Shown here piece after piece: positions 18,835-28,073 of a stretch of DNA of 64,000 nt (within the stretch, counting starts at the first letter, position 1; the number at the start of each line of letters is the position of its first letter). The translations under genes were made by a program, and so were the position numbers. The notes beneath the pieces were generated by a model. The model was not told the origin of the DNA, made no database searches, and worked only from the letters and a program-made list of their open reading frames with translations. The stretch lies in NCBI GenBank assembly GCA_905479105.1, contig CAJQLE010000001.1:124001-188000 (forward strand). Reading direction: 5' to 3'. The DNA comes from an uncultured Flavobacteriales bacterium. GTDB taxonomy: Bacteria; Bacteroidota; Bacteroidia; Flavobacteriales_G; Salibacteraceae.

Positions 18835-19719
18835 TTAAATGAGATATAATAACTGAACTATTGGGAGATAAACAAACGAAGCGAACATGAGTTTAAGCGC
18901 AGCCTTATCATCCATTTTATTGAACAATTGAACAGCATACCACGCAAAGGCCACACCCATGAGTGTAACTAATGTCAAAACGATTGAATTCCCAGTGGTG
19001 AAGATGATCGGGAAAAGGCTAATTGGAATAAGAAATAAAGAGTAGATCAAGATATAAAAAGCCGAAGTCTTGCTTTTGCCTTTAGACGAAGGCATCAATC
19101 TAAAGCCGGCTTTGGTATAATCGTCATCGGCCTTCCAAGCAATTGCCCAAAAATGTGGAAACTGCCATATGAACTGAGTCGCAAATAAAACACCCGGTAT
19201 TAAACCAAAATCATTGGTTGCTGCTACGTAACCTAACATCGGAGGAATTGCTCCAGGAAATGCTCCAACAAAAACTGCTATTGGTCCAACTCTCTTTAAG
19301 GGTGTGTATACCGCAACGTAAAGAAACAGCGCCAATGTTCCGAGCAAGCCACTCAATGGATTCAATCCGAACCATAACAATAAAACGCCAACAACACCTA
19401 GTATACCAGCAATGATGAGCCCTTCCATTGGCTCCATGCGTCCATCAGGAATTGGCCGATCTGCAGTGCGCTTCATCAGCTTGTCTAAATCGCGCTCGAT
19501 AATTTGATTGAAAGCATTGGAAGAACCCGTCACCATAAACCCACCCACGATCAAAAACATGATCTCAAGTGCGTTGACTTGATGCAAATCGATGGCGAAA
19601 AAGTATCCTGTAAGCGCACTAAAAACAACCAAGGAAGCCAATCGCATTTTAGTCAATTGGGCATAGTCAGCAACTTTTGCTTTTAAAGAGACGGTTATGG
19701 ATGCTGTGCGGGCTTTCAT
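18835..19719 (-). CDS. ctaB: Protoheme IX farnesyltransferase (heme O synthase)
   Basis: Membrane UbiA-superfamily enzyme converting heme B to heme O for the oxidase. The first aspartate motif lies in NAFNQIIERDLDKLMKRTADRP, followed by the typical PDGRM, and the C-terminal DDDYTKAGFRLMP loop is present. The open frame reaches a TTG at 19734, but ATG 19719 is used here because it fits the family and sits 12 bases below a perfect TACATTTG box, giving 294 residues. It is the first gene of the oxidase block, divergent from hemW. Confidence 0.95.
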   Translation of the reverse strand: MKARTASITVSLKAKVADYAQLTKMRLASLVVFSALTGYFFAIDLHQVNALEIMFLIVGGFMVTGSSNAFNQIIERDLDKLMKRTADRPIPDGRMEPMEGLIIAGILGVVGVLLLWFGLNPLSGLLGTLALFLYVAVYTPLKRVGPIAVFVGAFPGAIPPMLGYVAATNDFGLIPGVLFATQFIWQFPHFWAIAWKADDDYTKAGFRLMPSSKGKSKTSAFYILIYSLFLIPISLFPIIFTTGNSIVLTLVTLMGVAFAWYAVQLFNKMDDKAALKLMFASFVYLPIVQLLYLI

Positions 19720-19731
19720 TTTAAAGAGGTG

Positions 19732-19739
19732 CAAATGTA
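19732..19739 (-). promoter_or_regulatory. -7 box of the ctaB-oxidase operon
   Basis: TACATTTG on the minus strand matches TAnnTTTG exactly and lies 12 bases upstream of the ctaB ATG. A clear -33 box was not found. It is part of a compact divergent region shared with hemW. Confidence 0.5.
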
Positions 19740-19785
19740 TTAAGCATGTCGAATTTTCGGCTAAGAATTGGTCTAAATTTCATCT

Positions 19786-19814
19786 TTTGTTAAGCCTGTC
19801 AAATCATACCTTCG
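19786..19814 (+). promoter_or_regulatory. Promoter of hemW
   Basis: TTTG (19786-19789), a 17-base spacer and TACCTTCG (19807-19814), one mismatch from TAnnTTTG. The ATG follows after seven bases, so the leader would be very short. Confidence 0.5.
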
Positions 19815-19821
19815 GACTTCG

Positions 19822-20946
19822 ATGGCTGGTATCTATATTCATATTCCATTTTGCAAGCAGGCATGCACGTATTGCGATTTTCATTTTTCCACCAATCAGA
19901 AACTTCGTAAACCAGTCATCGATGCATTATGTCTTGAAATAGAAATGCGACAGTCTGAAATCAATGAGGCTCCTTCAACACTCTATTTTGGGGGTGGATC
20001 ACCATCTATTCTAGATAGTCAACAATTGAATCAGATCTTTCGTTCACTTTCAAATGCATTTGATTTAAGTGCGCTGGAGGAAGTGACATTAGAATCAAAT
20101 CCGGATGACCATACTGAAGAGAAATTAAACCTATGGAAATCACTTGGAATCAACCGTTTGAGCATTGGGATTCAATCTTTCATTGATCGTGACTTAAGCT
20201 TAATGAATCGTGCTCACAATGCCAAAGACGCTGAACTTTGTGTGCAAAAAGCGCGTGAAGCTGGTTTTGAAAAAGTGACGATCGACTTGATTTATGGCAT
20301 CCCGAATCAATCTGAAGAAGAATGGAAAAGCAACATTCAACGCGCCATTGACTTAAATCCAGAACACATAAGTGCCTACTGCTTGACCGTGGAAGAAAAA
20401 ACGGCACTGTACCATCAAATGGAAAAAGGAGAAATCTCCGAAAAAGATGATGAAGTGATTGAGCAAGAATATTTGACCTTACAATGCATGCTTTCTGAAT
20501 CAGGCTATGTACACTATGAGATTTCAAACTTTGGAAAACCAGAGCATTTAGCCACGCACAATGCCAATTATTGGAAAGGACTGGCCTATATTGGGTTTGG
20601 CCCTTCGGCACATTCGTTTGACGGAGCCAACAAACGATCGTGGAACATTTCCAACAACGCTCAATACATCAAAGCGGTAAATTCTGGCGGGCAATTTTTA
20701 GATGAAGAAATCTTGCGCCCTGAAGACCGAAGCAACGAGCAAATCATGACGGGATTGAGAAGAAGCACAGGTTTCGACCTCGATCAATTTCCAAAAGAAC
20801 ACGCTTTAATGGTGCAGCAAAACATCAATGCGATGGACGATCAATTGAAAGCATGCATTTGGCAAAATGAAAGTCATGTGGGCATCCATCCTGAGAAATG
20901 GTTGTTGGCTGATGCAGTGATTCGAGAAATCATGATCGACTCTTAA
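19822..20946 (+). CDS. hemW: Radical SAM protein HemW
   Basis: A 374-residue HemW-type radical SAM protein with the iron-sulfur cysteines Cys11, Cys15 and Cys18 in IPFCKQACTYCDF, followed by LYFGGGSPS and ESNPDD. HemW is related to coproporphyrinogen dehydrogenase HemN but is a heme chaperone that passes heme to membrane proteins. The lack of an extra N-terminal HemN region and the length favour HemW. Being divergent from heme O synthase and the oxidase block fits heme traffic. Confidence 0.92.
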   Translation: MAGIYIHIPFCKQACTYCDFHFSTNQKLRKPVIDALCLEIEMRQSEINEAPSTLYFGGGSPSILDSQQLNQIFRSLSNAFDLSALEEVTLESNPDDHTEEKLNLWKSLGINRLSIGIQSFIDRDLSLMNRAHNAKDAELCVQKAREAGFEKVTIDLIYGIPNQSEEEWKSNIQRAIDLNPEHISAYCLTVEEKTALYHQMEKGEISEKDDEVIEQEYLTLQCMLSESGYVHYEISNFGKPEHLATHNANYWKGLAYIGFGPSAHSFDGANKRSWNISNNAQYIKAVNSGGQFLDEEILRPEDRSNEQIMTGLRRSTGFDLDQFPKEHALMVQQNINAMDDQLKACIWQNESHVGIHPEKWLLADAVIREIMIDS

Positions 20947-20979
20947 AATTCGTTTAATTTTTCACCAAAATTTGATCAC

Positions 20980-21687
20980 ATGGACTGGAAAAAAGGCATT
21001 GACATCTCAATTCCATACAGAACCGAAAACGAGGCTACTTCAGCATGGTATGTTGGCCCGATAAAAATTGAGCCGGTGCGAGCCGATGGTTGGGTTGGAT
21101 CAGTGAAAGAAGGCGGATCAGTAAACTTTCGAGACATTACTCTAAATCCGCATGGAAACGGAACACACACCGAATGCGTTGGCCATATTGCGCCCGAATG
21201 CCAAAGCATCAATCAACATTTGAATCAATGGATGTTTGATGCTGAGTTGATTTCCATCACTCCAGAACAGCAAGGCAAAGACTTGGTAATTACAAAAAAT
21301 CAAATCATCAAAGCGTTGGGCGAAAAACGCCCAGAGGCACTTATATTGAGAACACTTCCCAACGAAGAAGGAAAATTGCACTTGAATTATTCCAACACCA
21401 ATCCAGCCTATCTTGAGGCAAGCGCTGCAAAATGGATGGCCGAAAATGGAATCGATCATTTATTGCTTGACTTACCCTCAGTGGATCGTGAAGTGGATGG
21501 CGGAGCTTTGGCAGCTCATCGTGCATTTTGGTTTTACCCTGAAAACACGAGACTTCACGCAACCATTACTGAATTGATTTTTGTTCCGAGCCATATAAAA
21601 GACGGAAATTACCTCTTGAATCTGCAGGTAGCGCCCATCGAAAATGACGCTTCGCCAAGTAGGCCAGTTTTGTATTCGAGGGGTTAA
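20980..21687 (+). CDS. Cyclase-family (kynurenine formamidase-like) metal hydrolase
   Basis: A 235-residue member of the cyclase/KynB superfamily. The metal-binding motif is NPHGNGTHTECVGH (about residues 58-71), a variant of the usual HxGTHxDxPxH. Further typical sequences are LLLDLPSVDRE and AAHRAFW near the C terminus. Members hydrolyse amides such as N-formylkynurenine, but no tryptophan-degradation gene is near, so the substrate is open. It lies 33 bases after hemW and may be co-transcribed. Confidence 0.82.
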   Translation: MDWKKGIDISIPYRTENEATSAWYVGPIKIEPVRADGWVGSVKEGGSVNFRDITLNPHGNGTHTECVGHIAPECQSINQHLNQWMFDAELISITPEQQGKDLVITKNQIIKALGEKRPEALILRTLPNEEGKLHLNYSNTNPAYLEASAAKWMAENGIDHLLLDLPSVDREVDGGALAAHRAFWFYPENTRLHATITELIFVPSHIKDGNYLLNLQVAPIENDASPSRPVLYSRG

Positions 21688-21796
21688 AACAGGCTATTAC
21701 TTTAGCATAAATCTTTGATCTTGTAATTGGAATTATCATAGGAGTATCCATAAAAACAATAGATAATGTTCTTGTATTTTAGCGAAAAGTTTAAGA

Positions 21797-22147
21797 GTGC
21801 TTAAAGAAGTATTCAAAATATTCGCAAGTTTTACCATAGTATGGTGCTCATTCACGAGCTTCTCTCAAGGCTACGTCAACATTTGGCCTATGGGGCTCAA
21901 TACCAGCGTTGAATTTGTTGGCAGCGGATTCAACTTTTCTAATAATTTCAACACGGGCTCAGCCGCTTTGGCATGCATGAATGACGCATCGGGTAATTTA
22001 CTTTTCTACTGCCCGGCTCAGAATATTATAAATGCCAATCATAACATAATGCCTAATGGAGATTCTATAAAGGTTCACATTAGCTCTGAGCATGTTCTAA
22101 CACATCAACGACTGTCAATTGGACTTCTTCGTTTAGCTTTACAATAA
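21797..22147 (+). pseudogene. Truncated copy of the large T9SS type B surface protein
   Basis: A GTG-started frame of 116 codons with a signal peptide (ends near SFSQG). Residues 25-85 align with the mature N terminus of the two large paralogues at 22308 and 28074: xxVNIWPMG like HWYFG, ASGNLLFYCPAQNIINANHNIMPNGD like SGELMYYARPDYVINSNHDTLENG. Similarity stops near residue 88, and the frame ends after an unrelated tail. I read it as the 5' remnant of a third tandem copy. It could still yield a short secreted product. Confidence 0.65.
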
Positions 22148-22307
22148 GCTAAAACTAGTAGTATGGAGAATTATTAAAAAATTCACTCTAAATAATTACT
22201 AAGATTAAGTGTGAATTGTAACTATGAATTAATGAAATCAATCCTAACTGTTAGTCTACGTCCAAAAGAAATTTTCAGTTCTTTGACTATCAATTATTGA
22301 TCAGTTT

Positions 22308-24881
22308 TTGAAAAGTAGATTCGCCATAGTTGCTAGTTTAATCAAACTATTTGTTACACTCTCGATTCTATTGCCGAGTTCAAATATCTATGCCCAAGGG
22401 CCAACTGCTCACTGGTATTTTGGAGATTCTGCTGGAGTTGAGTTCAACAATTATAATCCCTCTTTTCTACTAAACAGCAATCTATACTTTGCTCCTGAAG
22501 GTTGCGCTGCATTGAGCAACCCAAGCGGAGAATTAATGTACTATGCCAGGCCTGACTATGTTATAAATAGCAACCATGACACCCTTGAAAATGGAGGCGA
22601 TCTGTTGGGAAGCTTTTCATCTACACAAGGAGCAATGTTTATTCCAAACCCTATTGATACTCAGATTACATATTTGATTACTCATAACGGTCTATCCCAT
22701 TTTTATTCAATTATTCGAACAAGCGAAGCAATTCCTCTAGGATTTATTCTTCCTTCGGAAAAAAACATTTCATTAACTTCTAACGCCACAGAAAAAACAA
22801 CTGCTGTTCATCATAAAAATGGCAAGGATATCTGGCTAATCACCAAAGGACACCAGTCTGACACATTTAGTGCTTTTCTTATAACTGAAAATGGAATTCA
22901 ACTTAACCCTGTCATATCATTAGCTCAGTCAGACAGTATTTTTGGCTATTCAGGTCAGCTTAAAAGCTCACCTAATGGAAGATACTTTGCAGAATGTCTC
23001 AATATTGGTTACACACAACATCCAACCCAAGCAAGACTTTATAAATTTAATAATGAGACTGGCCTAATTCATTCACCTATAGCAATTTCAGACAGCAATT
23101 TAGCTACCTATGGAGCTGAGTTTTCGGCAAATTCAGACTATGTTTATTTTTCAAATACACTTGGCCTTAACGCAATTGCTGCCAATCAGTACAGTTTAGC
23201 AAGCTATGATTCAGTGTCAATTTCAAATAGTAAATATGAGATCATAGGAAATCTCAATTTCTCATTGCAGATCGGAATTGACAAAAAAATCTACGGAACT
23301 CGGCCCTTTCCATACGATCAGCACCTGACATGTATTGAGAATCCTGAATCAACTGGTCTAAACCTCATTTATGAAGACACAGCAGTATACTTAGGTGGAA
23401 GAACATCACGACTCGGCCTCCCCGATTTCATCCAGTCTTTTTTTCACCCTGCCTATTATGATTATGAATCGAAATGCAATTTGCCCGTAAAATTCACTTC
23501 TTATCCTGTGGGTCAAGACAGCGTGCACTGGGATTTTGGCGAGCCTTCAAGTGCTTCAAATACATCTACAGTCATCAACCCAACCCATGATTATCAGAAT
23601 GAAGGTTTCTATACCGTAGAATTTATAGTCTATGCCGATAGTTCATCTGATACTTTTTTACGGGACATCTATGTGAAAAAATCATTGGGCTTAACAGGAA
23701 GCTCATTCAGTGTTGATGTATGTGACACAGCTCACGTGATCAATGCCAACCACAATCTCACACTGATGAAATACAATTGGAGCACAGGTGCCTCAGTTGA
23801 CTCCATTTCCATCACTCAAAGTGGTACTTACTTCTGTTCTATGACTGCTTTTTGTGATAGCCTAATTGATACGTTCAATGTTTCTTTTATGCCTGCGCCA
23901 AGTGTAAGCTTAGGCAACGACACTTTGCTTTGTGAAGGTCAATCTTTCACTATTGGTGCTGATCTTTCAAACACGATTGATTTCTTATGGTCAACGGGTG
24001 ATACTTCTGTATCCATTGTAGTTGATGAAAGTCTATCACCAAATTTTGAAACGTTGGATTTATGGCTCACCGCCACCAACGCCTGTGGCACTTCCAGCGA
24101 TACCATTCGCATTGAGTTCTTGCCTCAACCCGATGTTTCGTGGTTTGGCGACTCCATATTATGCGATCAATCGGAAGCCATTGTTAATACACCAATCATC
24201 GATAGCGTTACTTTTTTCATGACCTACACAACAGATGATATTGCTTATGACACATTGGCTCAACCTTGGATCATCGACACGCATGGTTTGTATTATGTGC
24301 ATGCCTTCAATCAATGCGACACGGTGGTGAAGCGCGCTTTTCTATCTCCATTCAATGTCATTGATGTTTCCTTGGGTGCAGATTCGGTGCTTTGCCCTGG
24401 AGACGTGATCAAATTGGATGCTTTTTGGCCTACGTCAAGCTACGTTTGGAATGATGGCAGCCAAGACAGCACTTTATCTGTGAGCTACAATGAATTGCAA
24501 AGCGCTGGATCCGCAATCTACACCGTAACCATCTTCAATGGCGCTTGTGAACGCATCGCTTCACGAACGTTAAGTGTTGATGATCTTGTTTGCGATACAG
24601 TCAACTGTAAATTCTCTATTCCCAATGTATTTTCTCCCAATGCCGATGGCATCAATGATGTGCTCAAAATTTCAAACACTTGCACCAACATATCATACGC
24701 TGCCGCCATTTATAACCGTTGGGGGCAATTGATTTATACAGATGAACGCGCTCAAGGATATTCACCCTTTACCTGGGATGGATTCGTGAACGGCATTGCT
24801 GCCAGCGAAGGAACTTACTTCATCATCATTCAATACGAAGACAAGGTGCAAAAAGGAAGTTTTTCATTGTTGAAGAAATAA
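22308..24881 (+). CDS. Large secreted protein with PKD domain and T9SS type B (gliding-associated) C-terminal domain
   Basis: An 857-residue cell-surface protein. It has a signal peptide (ends near IYAQG), an N-terminal region of about 370 residues like the repeated-strand domain of many Bacteroidota surface proteins (HWYFGDSAGVEF, NPSGELMYY), a PKD-like stretch near 395-450, then Ig-like cysteine modules. A type B T9SS domain ends it (PNVFSPNADGINDVLKISN to KGSFSLLKK). It is exported by T9SS and anchored or shed; the ligand is unknown. The start is TTG 22308 with no ATG alternative. From about 24060 on, the DNA is visibly richer in GC and closely like the paralogue at 28074. Confidence 0.86.
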   Translation: MKSRFAIVASLIKLFVTLSILLPSSNIYAQGPTAHWYFGDSAGVEFNNYNPSFLLNSNLYFAPEGCAALSNPSGELMYYARPDYVINSNHDTLENGGDLLGSFSSTQGAMFIPNPIDTQITYLITHNGLSHFYSIIRTSEAIPLGFILPSEKNISLTSNATEKTTAVHHKNGKDIWLITKGHQSDTFSAFLITENGIQLNPVISLAQSDSIFGYSGQLKSSPNGRYFAECLNIGYTQHPTQARLYKFNNETGLIHSPIAISDSNLATYGAEFSANSDYVYFSNTLGLNAIAANQYSLASYDSVSISNSKYEIIGNLNFSLQIGIDKKIYGTRPFPYDQHLTCIENPESTGLNLIYEDTAVYLGGRTSRLGLPDFIQSFFHPAYYDYESKCNLPVKFTSYPVGQDSVHWDFGEPSSASNTSTVINPTHDYQNEGFYTVEFIVYADSSSDTFLRDIYVKKSLGLTGSSFSVDVCDTAHVINANHNLTLMKYNWSTGASVDSISITQSGTYFCSMTAFCDSLIDTFNVSFMPAPSVSLGNDTLLCEGQSFTIGADLSNTIDFLWSTGDTSVSIVVDESLSPNFETLDLWLTATNACGTSSDTIRIEFLPQPDVSWFGDSILCDQSEAIVNTPIIDSVTFFMTYTTDDIAYDTLAQPWIIDTHGLYYVHAFNQCDTVVKRAFLSPFNVIDVSLGADSVLCPGDVIKLDAFWPTSSYVWNDGSQDSTLSVSYNELQSAGSAIYTVTIFNGACERIASRTLSVDDLVCDTVNCKFSIPNVFSPNADGINDVLKISNTCTNISYAAAIYNRWGQLIYTDERAQGYSPFTWDGFVNGIAASEGTYFIIIQYEDKVQKGSFSLLKK

Positions 24882-24896
24882 AATCCACAAAGCTCT

Positions 24897-24923
24897 TCTC
24901 TTGAACGCTTGATAATCAAGAGA
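24897..24923. terminator. Inverted repeat after the T9SS type B gene
   Basis: TCTCTTGA (24897-24904) and TCAAGAGA (24916-24923) form a perfect 8-base stem with an 11-base loop, 16 bases after the stop. No T-run follows, so termination is plausible but not typical. Confidence 0.35.
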
Positions 24924-24979
24924 CAATCACGTCTAAAATTTCGTTGTTGATATTATTATTTGGTATTAGCGAATTATAA

Positions 24980-25010
24980 TTTGGAGTAACCAATATCTAT
25001 CTTAATTTTA
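24980..25010 (+). promoter_or_regulatory. Promoter of the Lrp-family gene
   Basis: TTTG (24980-24983), a 19-base spacer and TAATTTTA (25003-25010), which differs from TAnnTTTG in the last base. The ATG is 36 bases further on. Confidence 0.5.
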
Positions 25011-25046
25011 TTCGCTGTAACAGAACAACCACAAAACAATACTATT

Positions 25047-25535
25047 ATGCCACGCCCCATAGACGACATCGACAGAAAAATTCTCAGAATCCTCCAAGAA
25101 CGAGGTAAAATATCTAACATAGACTTGAGCAGAGAAATAGAATTATCTCCAGCCCCTACGTTAGAACGCGTTAGGAAATTAGAAAACCAACGTATCATTG
25201 AGGGTTATCACGCTCAAGTGAACTTGGCTAAAATGGGAATCACCATCAAGGCATTCATTCAAGTGACCCTTGCACATCAGCAGGAAAACAACATTCACCG
25301 ATTCATTGAAGCAGTATTGCAAATTCCTGAAGTAGTAGAATGTAATCAAGTGACTGGCGACTATGACTACCAACTAAAAGTTTACACCTCTGACATTGGT
25401 GCTTTAGATCGCTTGATTACAGATCGAATCAGTAAGCTGCCTGAAGTGGGGCAAATCAAATCTCACATCATATTGAGTGAAATCAAGCATTCGAAGGTGG
25501 TGCCAATGCTTACCAGTCAATTGGAAGAGGCGTGA
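25047..25535 (+). CDS. Lrp/AsnC-family transcriptional regulator
   Basis: A 162-residue regulator. The N-terminal winged helix-turn-helix spans about residues 5-60 (DDIDRKILRILQERGKISNIDLS, SPAPTLERVRKLENQ), and the C-terminal RAM/AsnC ligand domain follows (IPEVVECNQVTGDYDYQLKV). Such proteins are octameric feast/famine regulators of amino acid genes. The targets cannot be told; autoregulation is usual in the family. It ends overlapping the MmcQ gene by four bases (GTGA). Confidence 0.93.
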   Translation: MPRPIDDIDRKILRILQERGKISNIDLSREIELSPAPTLERVRKLENQRIIEGYHAQVNLAKMGITIKAFIQVTLAHQQENNIHRFIEAVLQIPEVVECNQVTGDYDYQLKVYTSDIGALDRLITDRISKLPEVGQIKSHIILSEIKHSKVVPMLTSQLEEA

Positions 25536-25888
25536 ATGTTGAAGAATACAGAGAATATTGTATTTCAAAACTTGGTGTAACAGAAGGATTTCCTTTCAAC
25601 GAAAGCGTGCTTGTTTTTAAGGTAATGAACAAGATGTTTGCCTTGTGTGATATTGATAAATACGATGGCATAAACTTGAAATGCGAACCAGAGCGTGCCC
25701 TTCAACTTCGTGAGCAACATCCAGGAATCATTCCAGGCTATCACATGAATAAACAGTTGTGGAACACTGTAAGCACAGATGGCAGTATTTCAGATGAGCA
25801 ACTCAAAGAACTGATAGATGATAGTTATGATTTGATTGTTGCTAGCTTGCCAAAACGCGACCGAGAAGCCTTGAAAATTTTAGAATAA
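25532..25888 (+). CDS. MmcQ/YjbR family protein
   Basis: A 118-residue single-domain protein of the MmcQ/YjbR family with a CyaY-like fold. It shows EYCISKLGVTEGFPFNESVLVFKVMNKMFAL, LKCEPERALQLREQHPGIIPGYHMNKQLWNTV and a C-terminal LIDDSYDLIVASLPK. The family is labelled DNA-binding, but its role is poorly known. It starts with GTG inside the stop of the Lrp-type regulator (GTGA), so the two are coupled and may act together. Confidence 0.9.
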   Translation: MNVEEYREYCISKLGVTEGFPFNESVLVFKVMNKMFALCDIDKYDGINLKCEPERALQLREQHPGIIPGYHMNKQLWNTVSTDGSISDEQLKELIDDSYDLIVASLPKRDREALKILE

Positions 25889-25940
25889 AAAGCGGCCGTC
25901 TCTCAATAATCACAGCTTTCTTTGCGCTAAGTTAAACAGC

Positions 25941-26525
25941 ATGAAACATTTCTTCTCAGCACTGCTACGCTACTTCGTAAGAGGTATTATTTTCCTCACT
26001 CCTGCCACCGTTACGGTGTATGTGATCGTTCAGATTTTCATCATAATTGATGGGATTATCCCTATCGATATACCTGGGTTGGGATTATTAACGCTGCTTG
26101 GAGTAATCATTCTCTTTGGGATTTTAGCCAGTACTGTTCTAGCTCGACCATTTGTTAATTGGGGTAACCGTCTTTTGAAATCGGCCCCAATGATCAAAAC
26201 GATCTACTCGGCCATCAAAGATTTAGTAACAGCCTTTGTGGGAACTCAAAAAAAATTCGACCGCCCTGTCTTAGTGAAAATGTATGAAAAAGCCGAAGTT
26301 CAAAAATTAGGCTTCTTAACTGGAACCGACTTAGAAGACCTCGGAATTGGCAAAGACAGAGTGGCCGTTTACCTGCCCCACAGCTACGCTTTTTCTGGAA
26401 ATCTTTTTATCGTACCCGCTGAAAACGTCACTCCAATTGACGCAAAACCAGCCGATGTCATGAAATTTATCGTTTCAGGTGGAGTTGCTCGTATGAGTGA
26501 TATGGAGCAAGAGTTGACCGATTGA
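25941..26525 (+). CDS. DUF502 membrane protein
   Basis: A 194-residue protein with two N-terminal membrane helices (about 12-35 and 48-70), then the conserved DUF502 core. It shows RGIIFLTPATVTVYV, PMIKTIYSAIKDLVTAF and a C-terminal VYLPHSYAFSGNLFIVPAENVTPIDAKPADVMKFIVSGGV. The function of the family is unknown; it is widespread in bacteria and related to the plant LIKE-COV proteins. The stop overlaps the TTG start of the downstream transporter (TTGA). Confidence 0.9.
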   Translation: MKHFFSALLRYFVRGIIFLTPATVTVYVIVQIFIIIDGIIPIDIPGLGLLTLLGVIILFGILASTVLARPFVNWGNRLLKSAPMIKTIYSAIKDLVTAFVGTQKKFDRPVLVKMYEKAEVQKLGFLTGTDLEDLGIGKDRVAVYLPHSYAFSGNLFIVPAENVTPIDAKPADVMKFIVSGGVARMSDMEQELTD

Positions 26526-27424
26526 ACTTCTTTAGAAAATACAAGTACTATTTCTCGCTTCATGCGGTAATCTTCATTTGGGGATTCACAGGAATATTAG
26601 GCAGAATAATCACCATCTCATCCACTTCCATTGTCTGGCTGCGCATGCTTATTGCCCTAATCGGGTTGATTGCATTCATGGTCATTACCAAGCGTGGATT
26701 CTTCACCGGCAATCTGAATAAATTAAAATACTTAGGAACCGGAGTAATAACAGCTGCGCATTGGATTTTCTTCTTCGAGGCCCTCAAGATTTCAAACGTC
26801 TCTATCACGCTGACCACCCTCGCCTCAACGTCTCTTTTCGTGGCCTTTCTTGAGCCTTTCTTTTTCAAACGGAAAATCATTCCTTATGAGATTATCCTCG
26901 GAATTCTAACGCTTGCGGGTTTGGCCATCATTTTTCAGGCTGAAAGCGATTATTCTGTGGGAATTCTTTACGCTTTGATTTCCGCCTTTTTCGCTGCACT
27001 ATTTGGAACATTAAATGGCGTCTTCGTCAAATACGACCGACCTACATTAATCACAGCCTACGAGATGCTCGGTGGAGTGCTTTTCATAACCATTTACTAT
27101 CTTTTTACCGGAGGTTTCGAGCGCCTTGAAATGCCGACTAGTATCGACTGGTTTTGGCTTTTGATTTTAGGATTGGTATGCACCAGTATGGCCTTTGTGG
27201 TGAGCATAGAAGTGATGAAAGAGTTGAGTCCTTTTACCGTGAGCATGTCCATCAACATGGAGCCGATTTACTCGATCATTTTCGCACTCATTATTTTTCA
27301 AGAAGATGAATACATGAGTCCGTTATTCTACGTTGGAGCAGTGATCGTGATGAGCATGATTTTCATGAACGGTTACTTCAAGCGAAGGGCAAGACTCAAG
27401 GGCGAGAAAGTGCCTGTTCACTAG
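26522..27424 (+). CDS. DMT-superfamily (EamA) transporter
   Basis: A 300-residue membrane protein with about ten helices built from two EamA repeats: the first ends near WIFFFEALKISNVSITLTTLASTSLFVAFLEP, the second contains CTSMAFVVSIEVMKELSPFTVSMSINMEPIYSIIFALIIFQE. Such proteins move metabolites or amino acids; the substrate is unknown. The start is TTG 26522 overlapping the DUF502 stop, and the protein begins with the polar NFFRKYKYY. Confidence 0.9.
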   Translation: MNFFRKYKYYFSLHAVIFIWGFTGILGRIITISSTSIVWLRMLIALIGLIAFMVITKRGFFTGNLNKLKYLGTGVITAAHWIFFFEALKISNVSITLTTLASTSLFVAFLEPFFFKRKIIPYEIILGILTLAGLAIIFQAESDYSVGILYALISAFFAALFGTLNGVFVKYDRPTLITAYEMLGGVLFITIYYLFTGGFERLEMPTSIDWFWLLILGLVCTSMAFVVSIEVMKELSPFTVSMSINMEPIYSIIFALIIFQEDEYMSPLFYVGAVIVMSMIFMNGYFKRRARLKGEKVPVH

Positions 27425-27447
27425 GTGATTTATAATTGATCATTCAT

Positions 27448-27520
27448 GATTGATAATTAGGCAAATGCTAGCGTCAGTCTGATCGTTGGCGGATGTATCG
27501 AGAAGCGACAAGACAATTCG
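27448..27520. repeat. Intergenic repeat, copy 1
   Basis: Holds the 17-mer at 27466-27482, which recurs inverted at 41116-41132, and GTATCGAGAAGCGAC followed by AGACAATTC, inverted at 41233-41257. The AT-rich leader GATTGATAATT is also seen at 30684. It is a member of a dispersed non-coding repeat family. Confidence 0.7.
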
Positions 27521-27621
27521 TAATGTTCGTGGTTCGAAATTTGAGATTATTTCACGCTAACTCCTTGTTTTTCAGATTTTTTTAGTTTTTTTTTGTGTAG
27601 CACATTTCTAAAACCCATGCT

Positions 27622-28053
27622 ATGAAAAATGTAATCTTCTTTACCTTCTTCTTTATTGTTTCCAATTATTTGTCGTCACAGACCATTTATGTTTCAAATT
27701 CGACAGCTTGTGACTATGCCATTCGAATCTTTGGCTCACCAAATTCTCCAACCACGAATTGTTCTTCGTGTAACGTTACAGCTTGCATTCCAGCTAGCAC
27801 TTCAAACGTAGCCGTTGATTTAAATACAGGCAGTTGTGGTGCCGACACATATGTGACAATGGCTCAAGTAAGAGTTCAAGATCCTTGTGCTTCGCCAACT
27901 TGCACAAGCTCTAACACAATTTGGGTCTCTTGGTCTGGATGTAACTCATATCCAACGACAGCATCAGCTACCAACTCATGCGGTGCTCCTTGCTTAAATC
28001 CTTCAACTACTGTCAATTGGGTAACAGCCAATAGTATTGATATCGACCCTTAA
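27622..28053 (+). CDS. Small cysteine-rich secreted protein of unknown function
   Basis: A 143-residue protein with signal peptide (ends near YLSSQ). The mature part has ten cysteines (for example TNCSSCNVTAC, DPCASPTCTSS, SCGAPC), is rich in Ser/Thr/Asn and looks like a disulfide-stabilised beta protein. No T9SS C-terminal signal is seen, and I do not recognise the family. It lies just upstream of a large T9SS type B gene and downstream of a repeat. Runs of 7 T (27577-27583) and 9 T (27586-27594) lie just upstream. Confidence 0.7.
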   Translation: MKNVIFFTFFFIVSNYLSSQTIYVSNSTACDYAIRIFGSPNSPTTNCSSCNVTACIPASTSNVAVDLNTGSCGADTYVTMAQVRVQDPCASPTCTSSNTIWVSWSGCNSYPTTASATNSCGAPCLNPSTTVNWVTANSIDIDP

Positions 28054-28073
28054 TTAACTTTTCTTTAAATACA

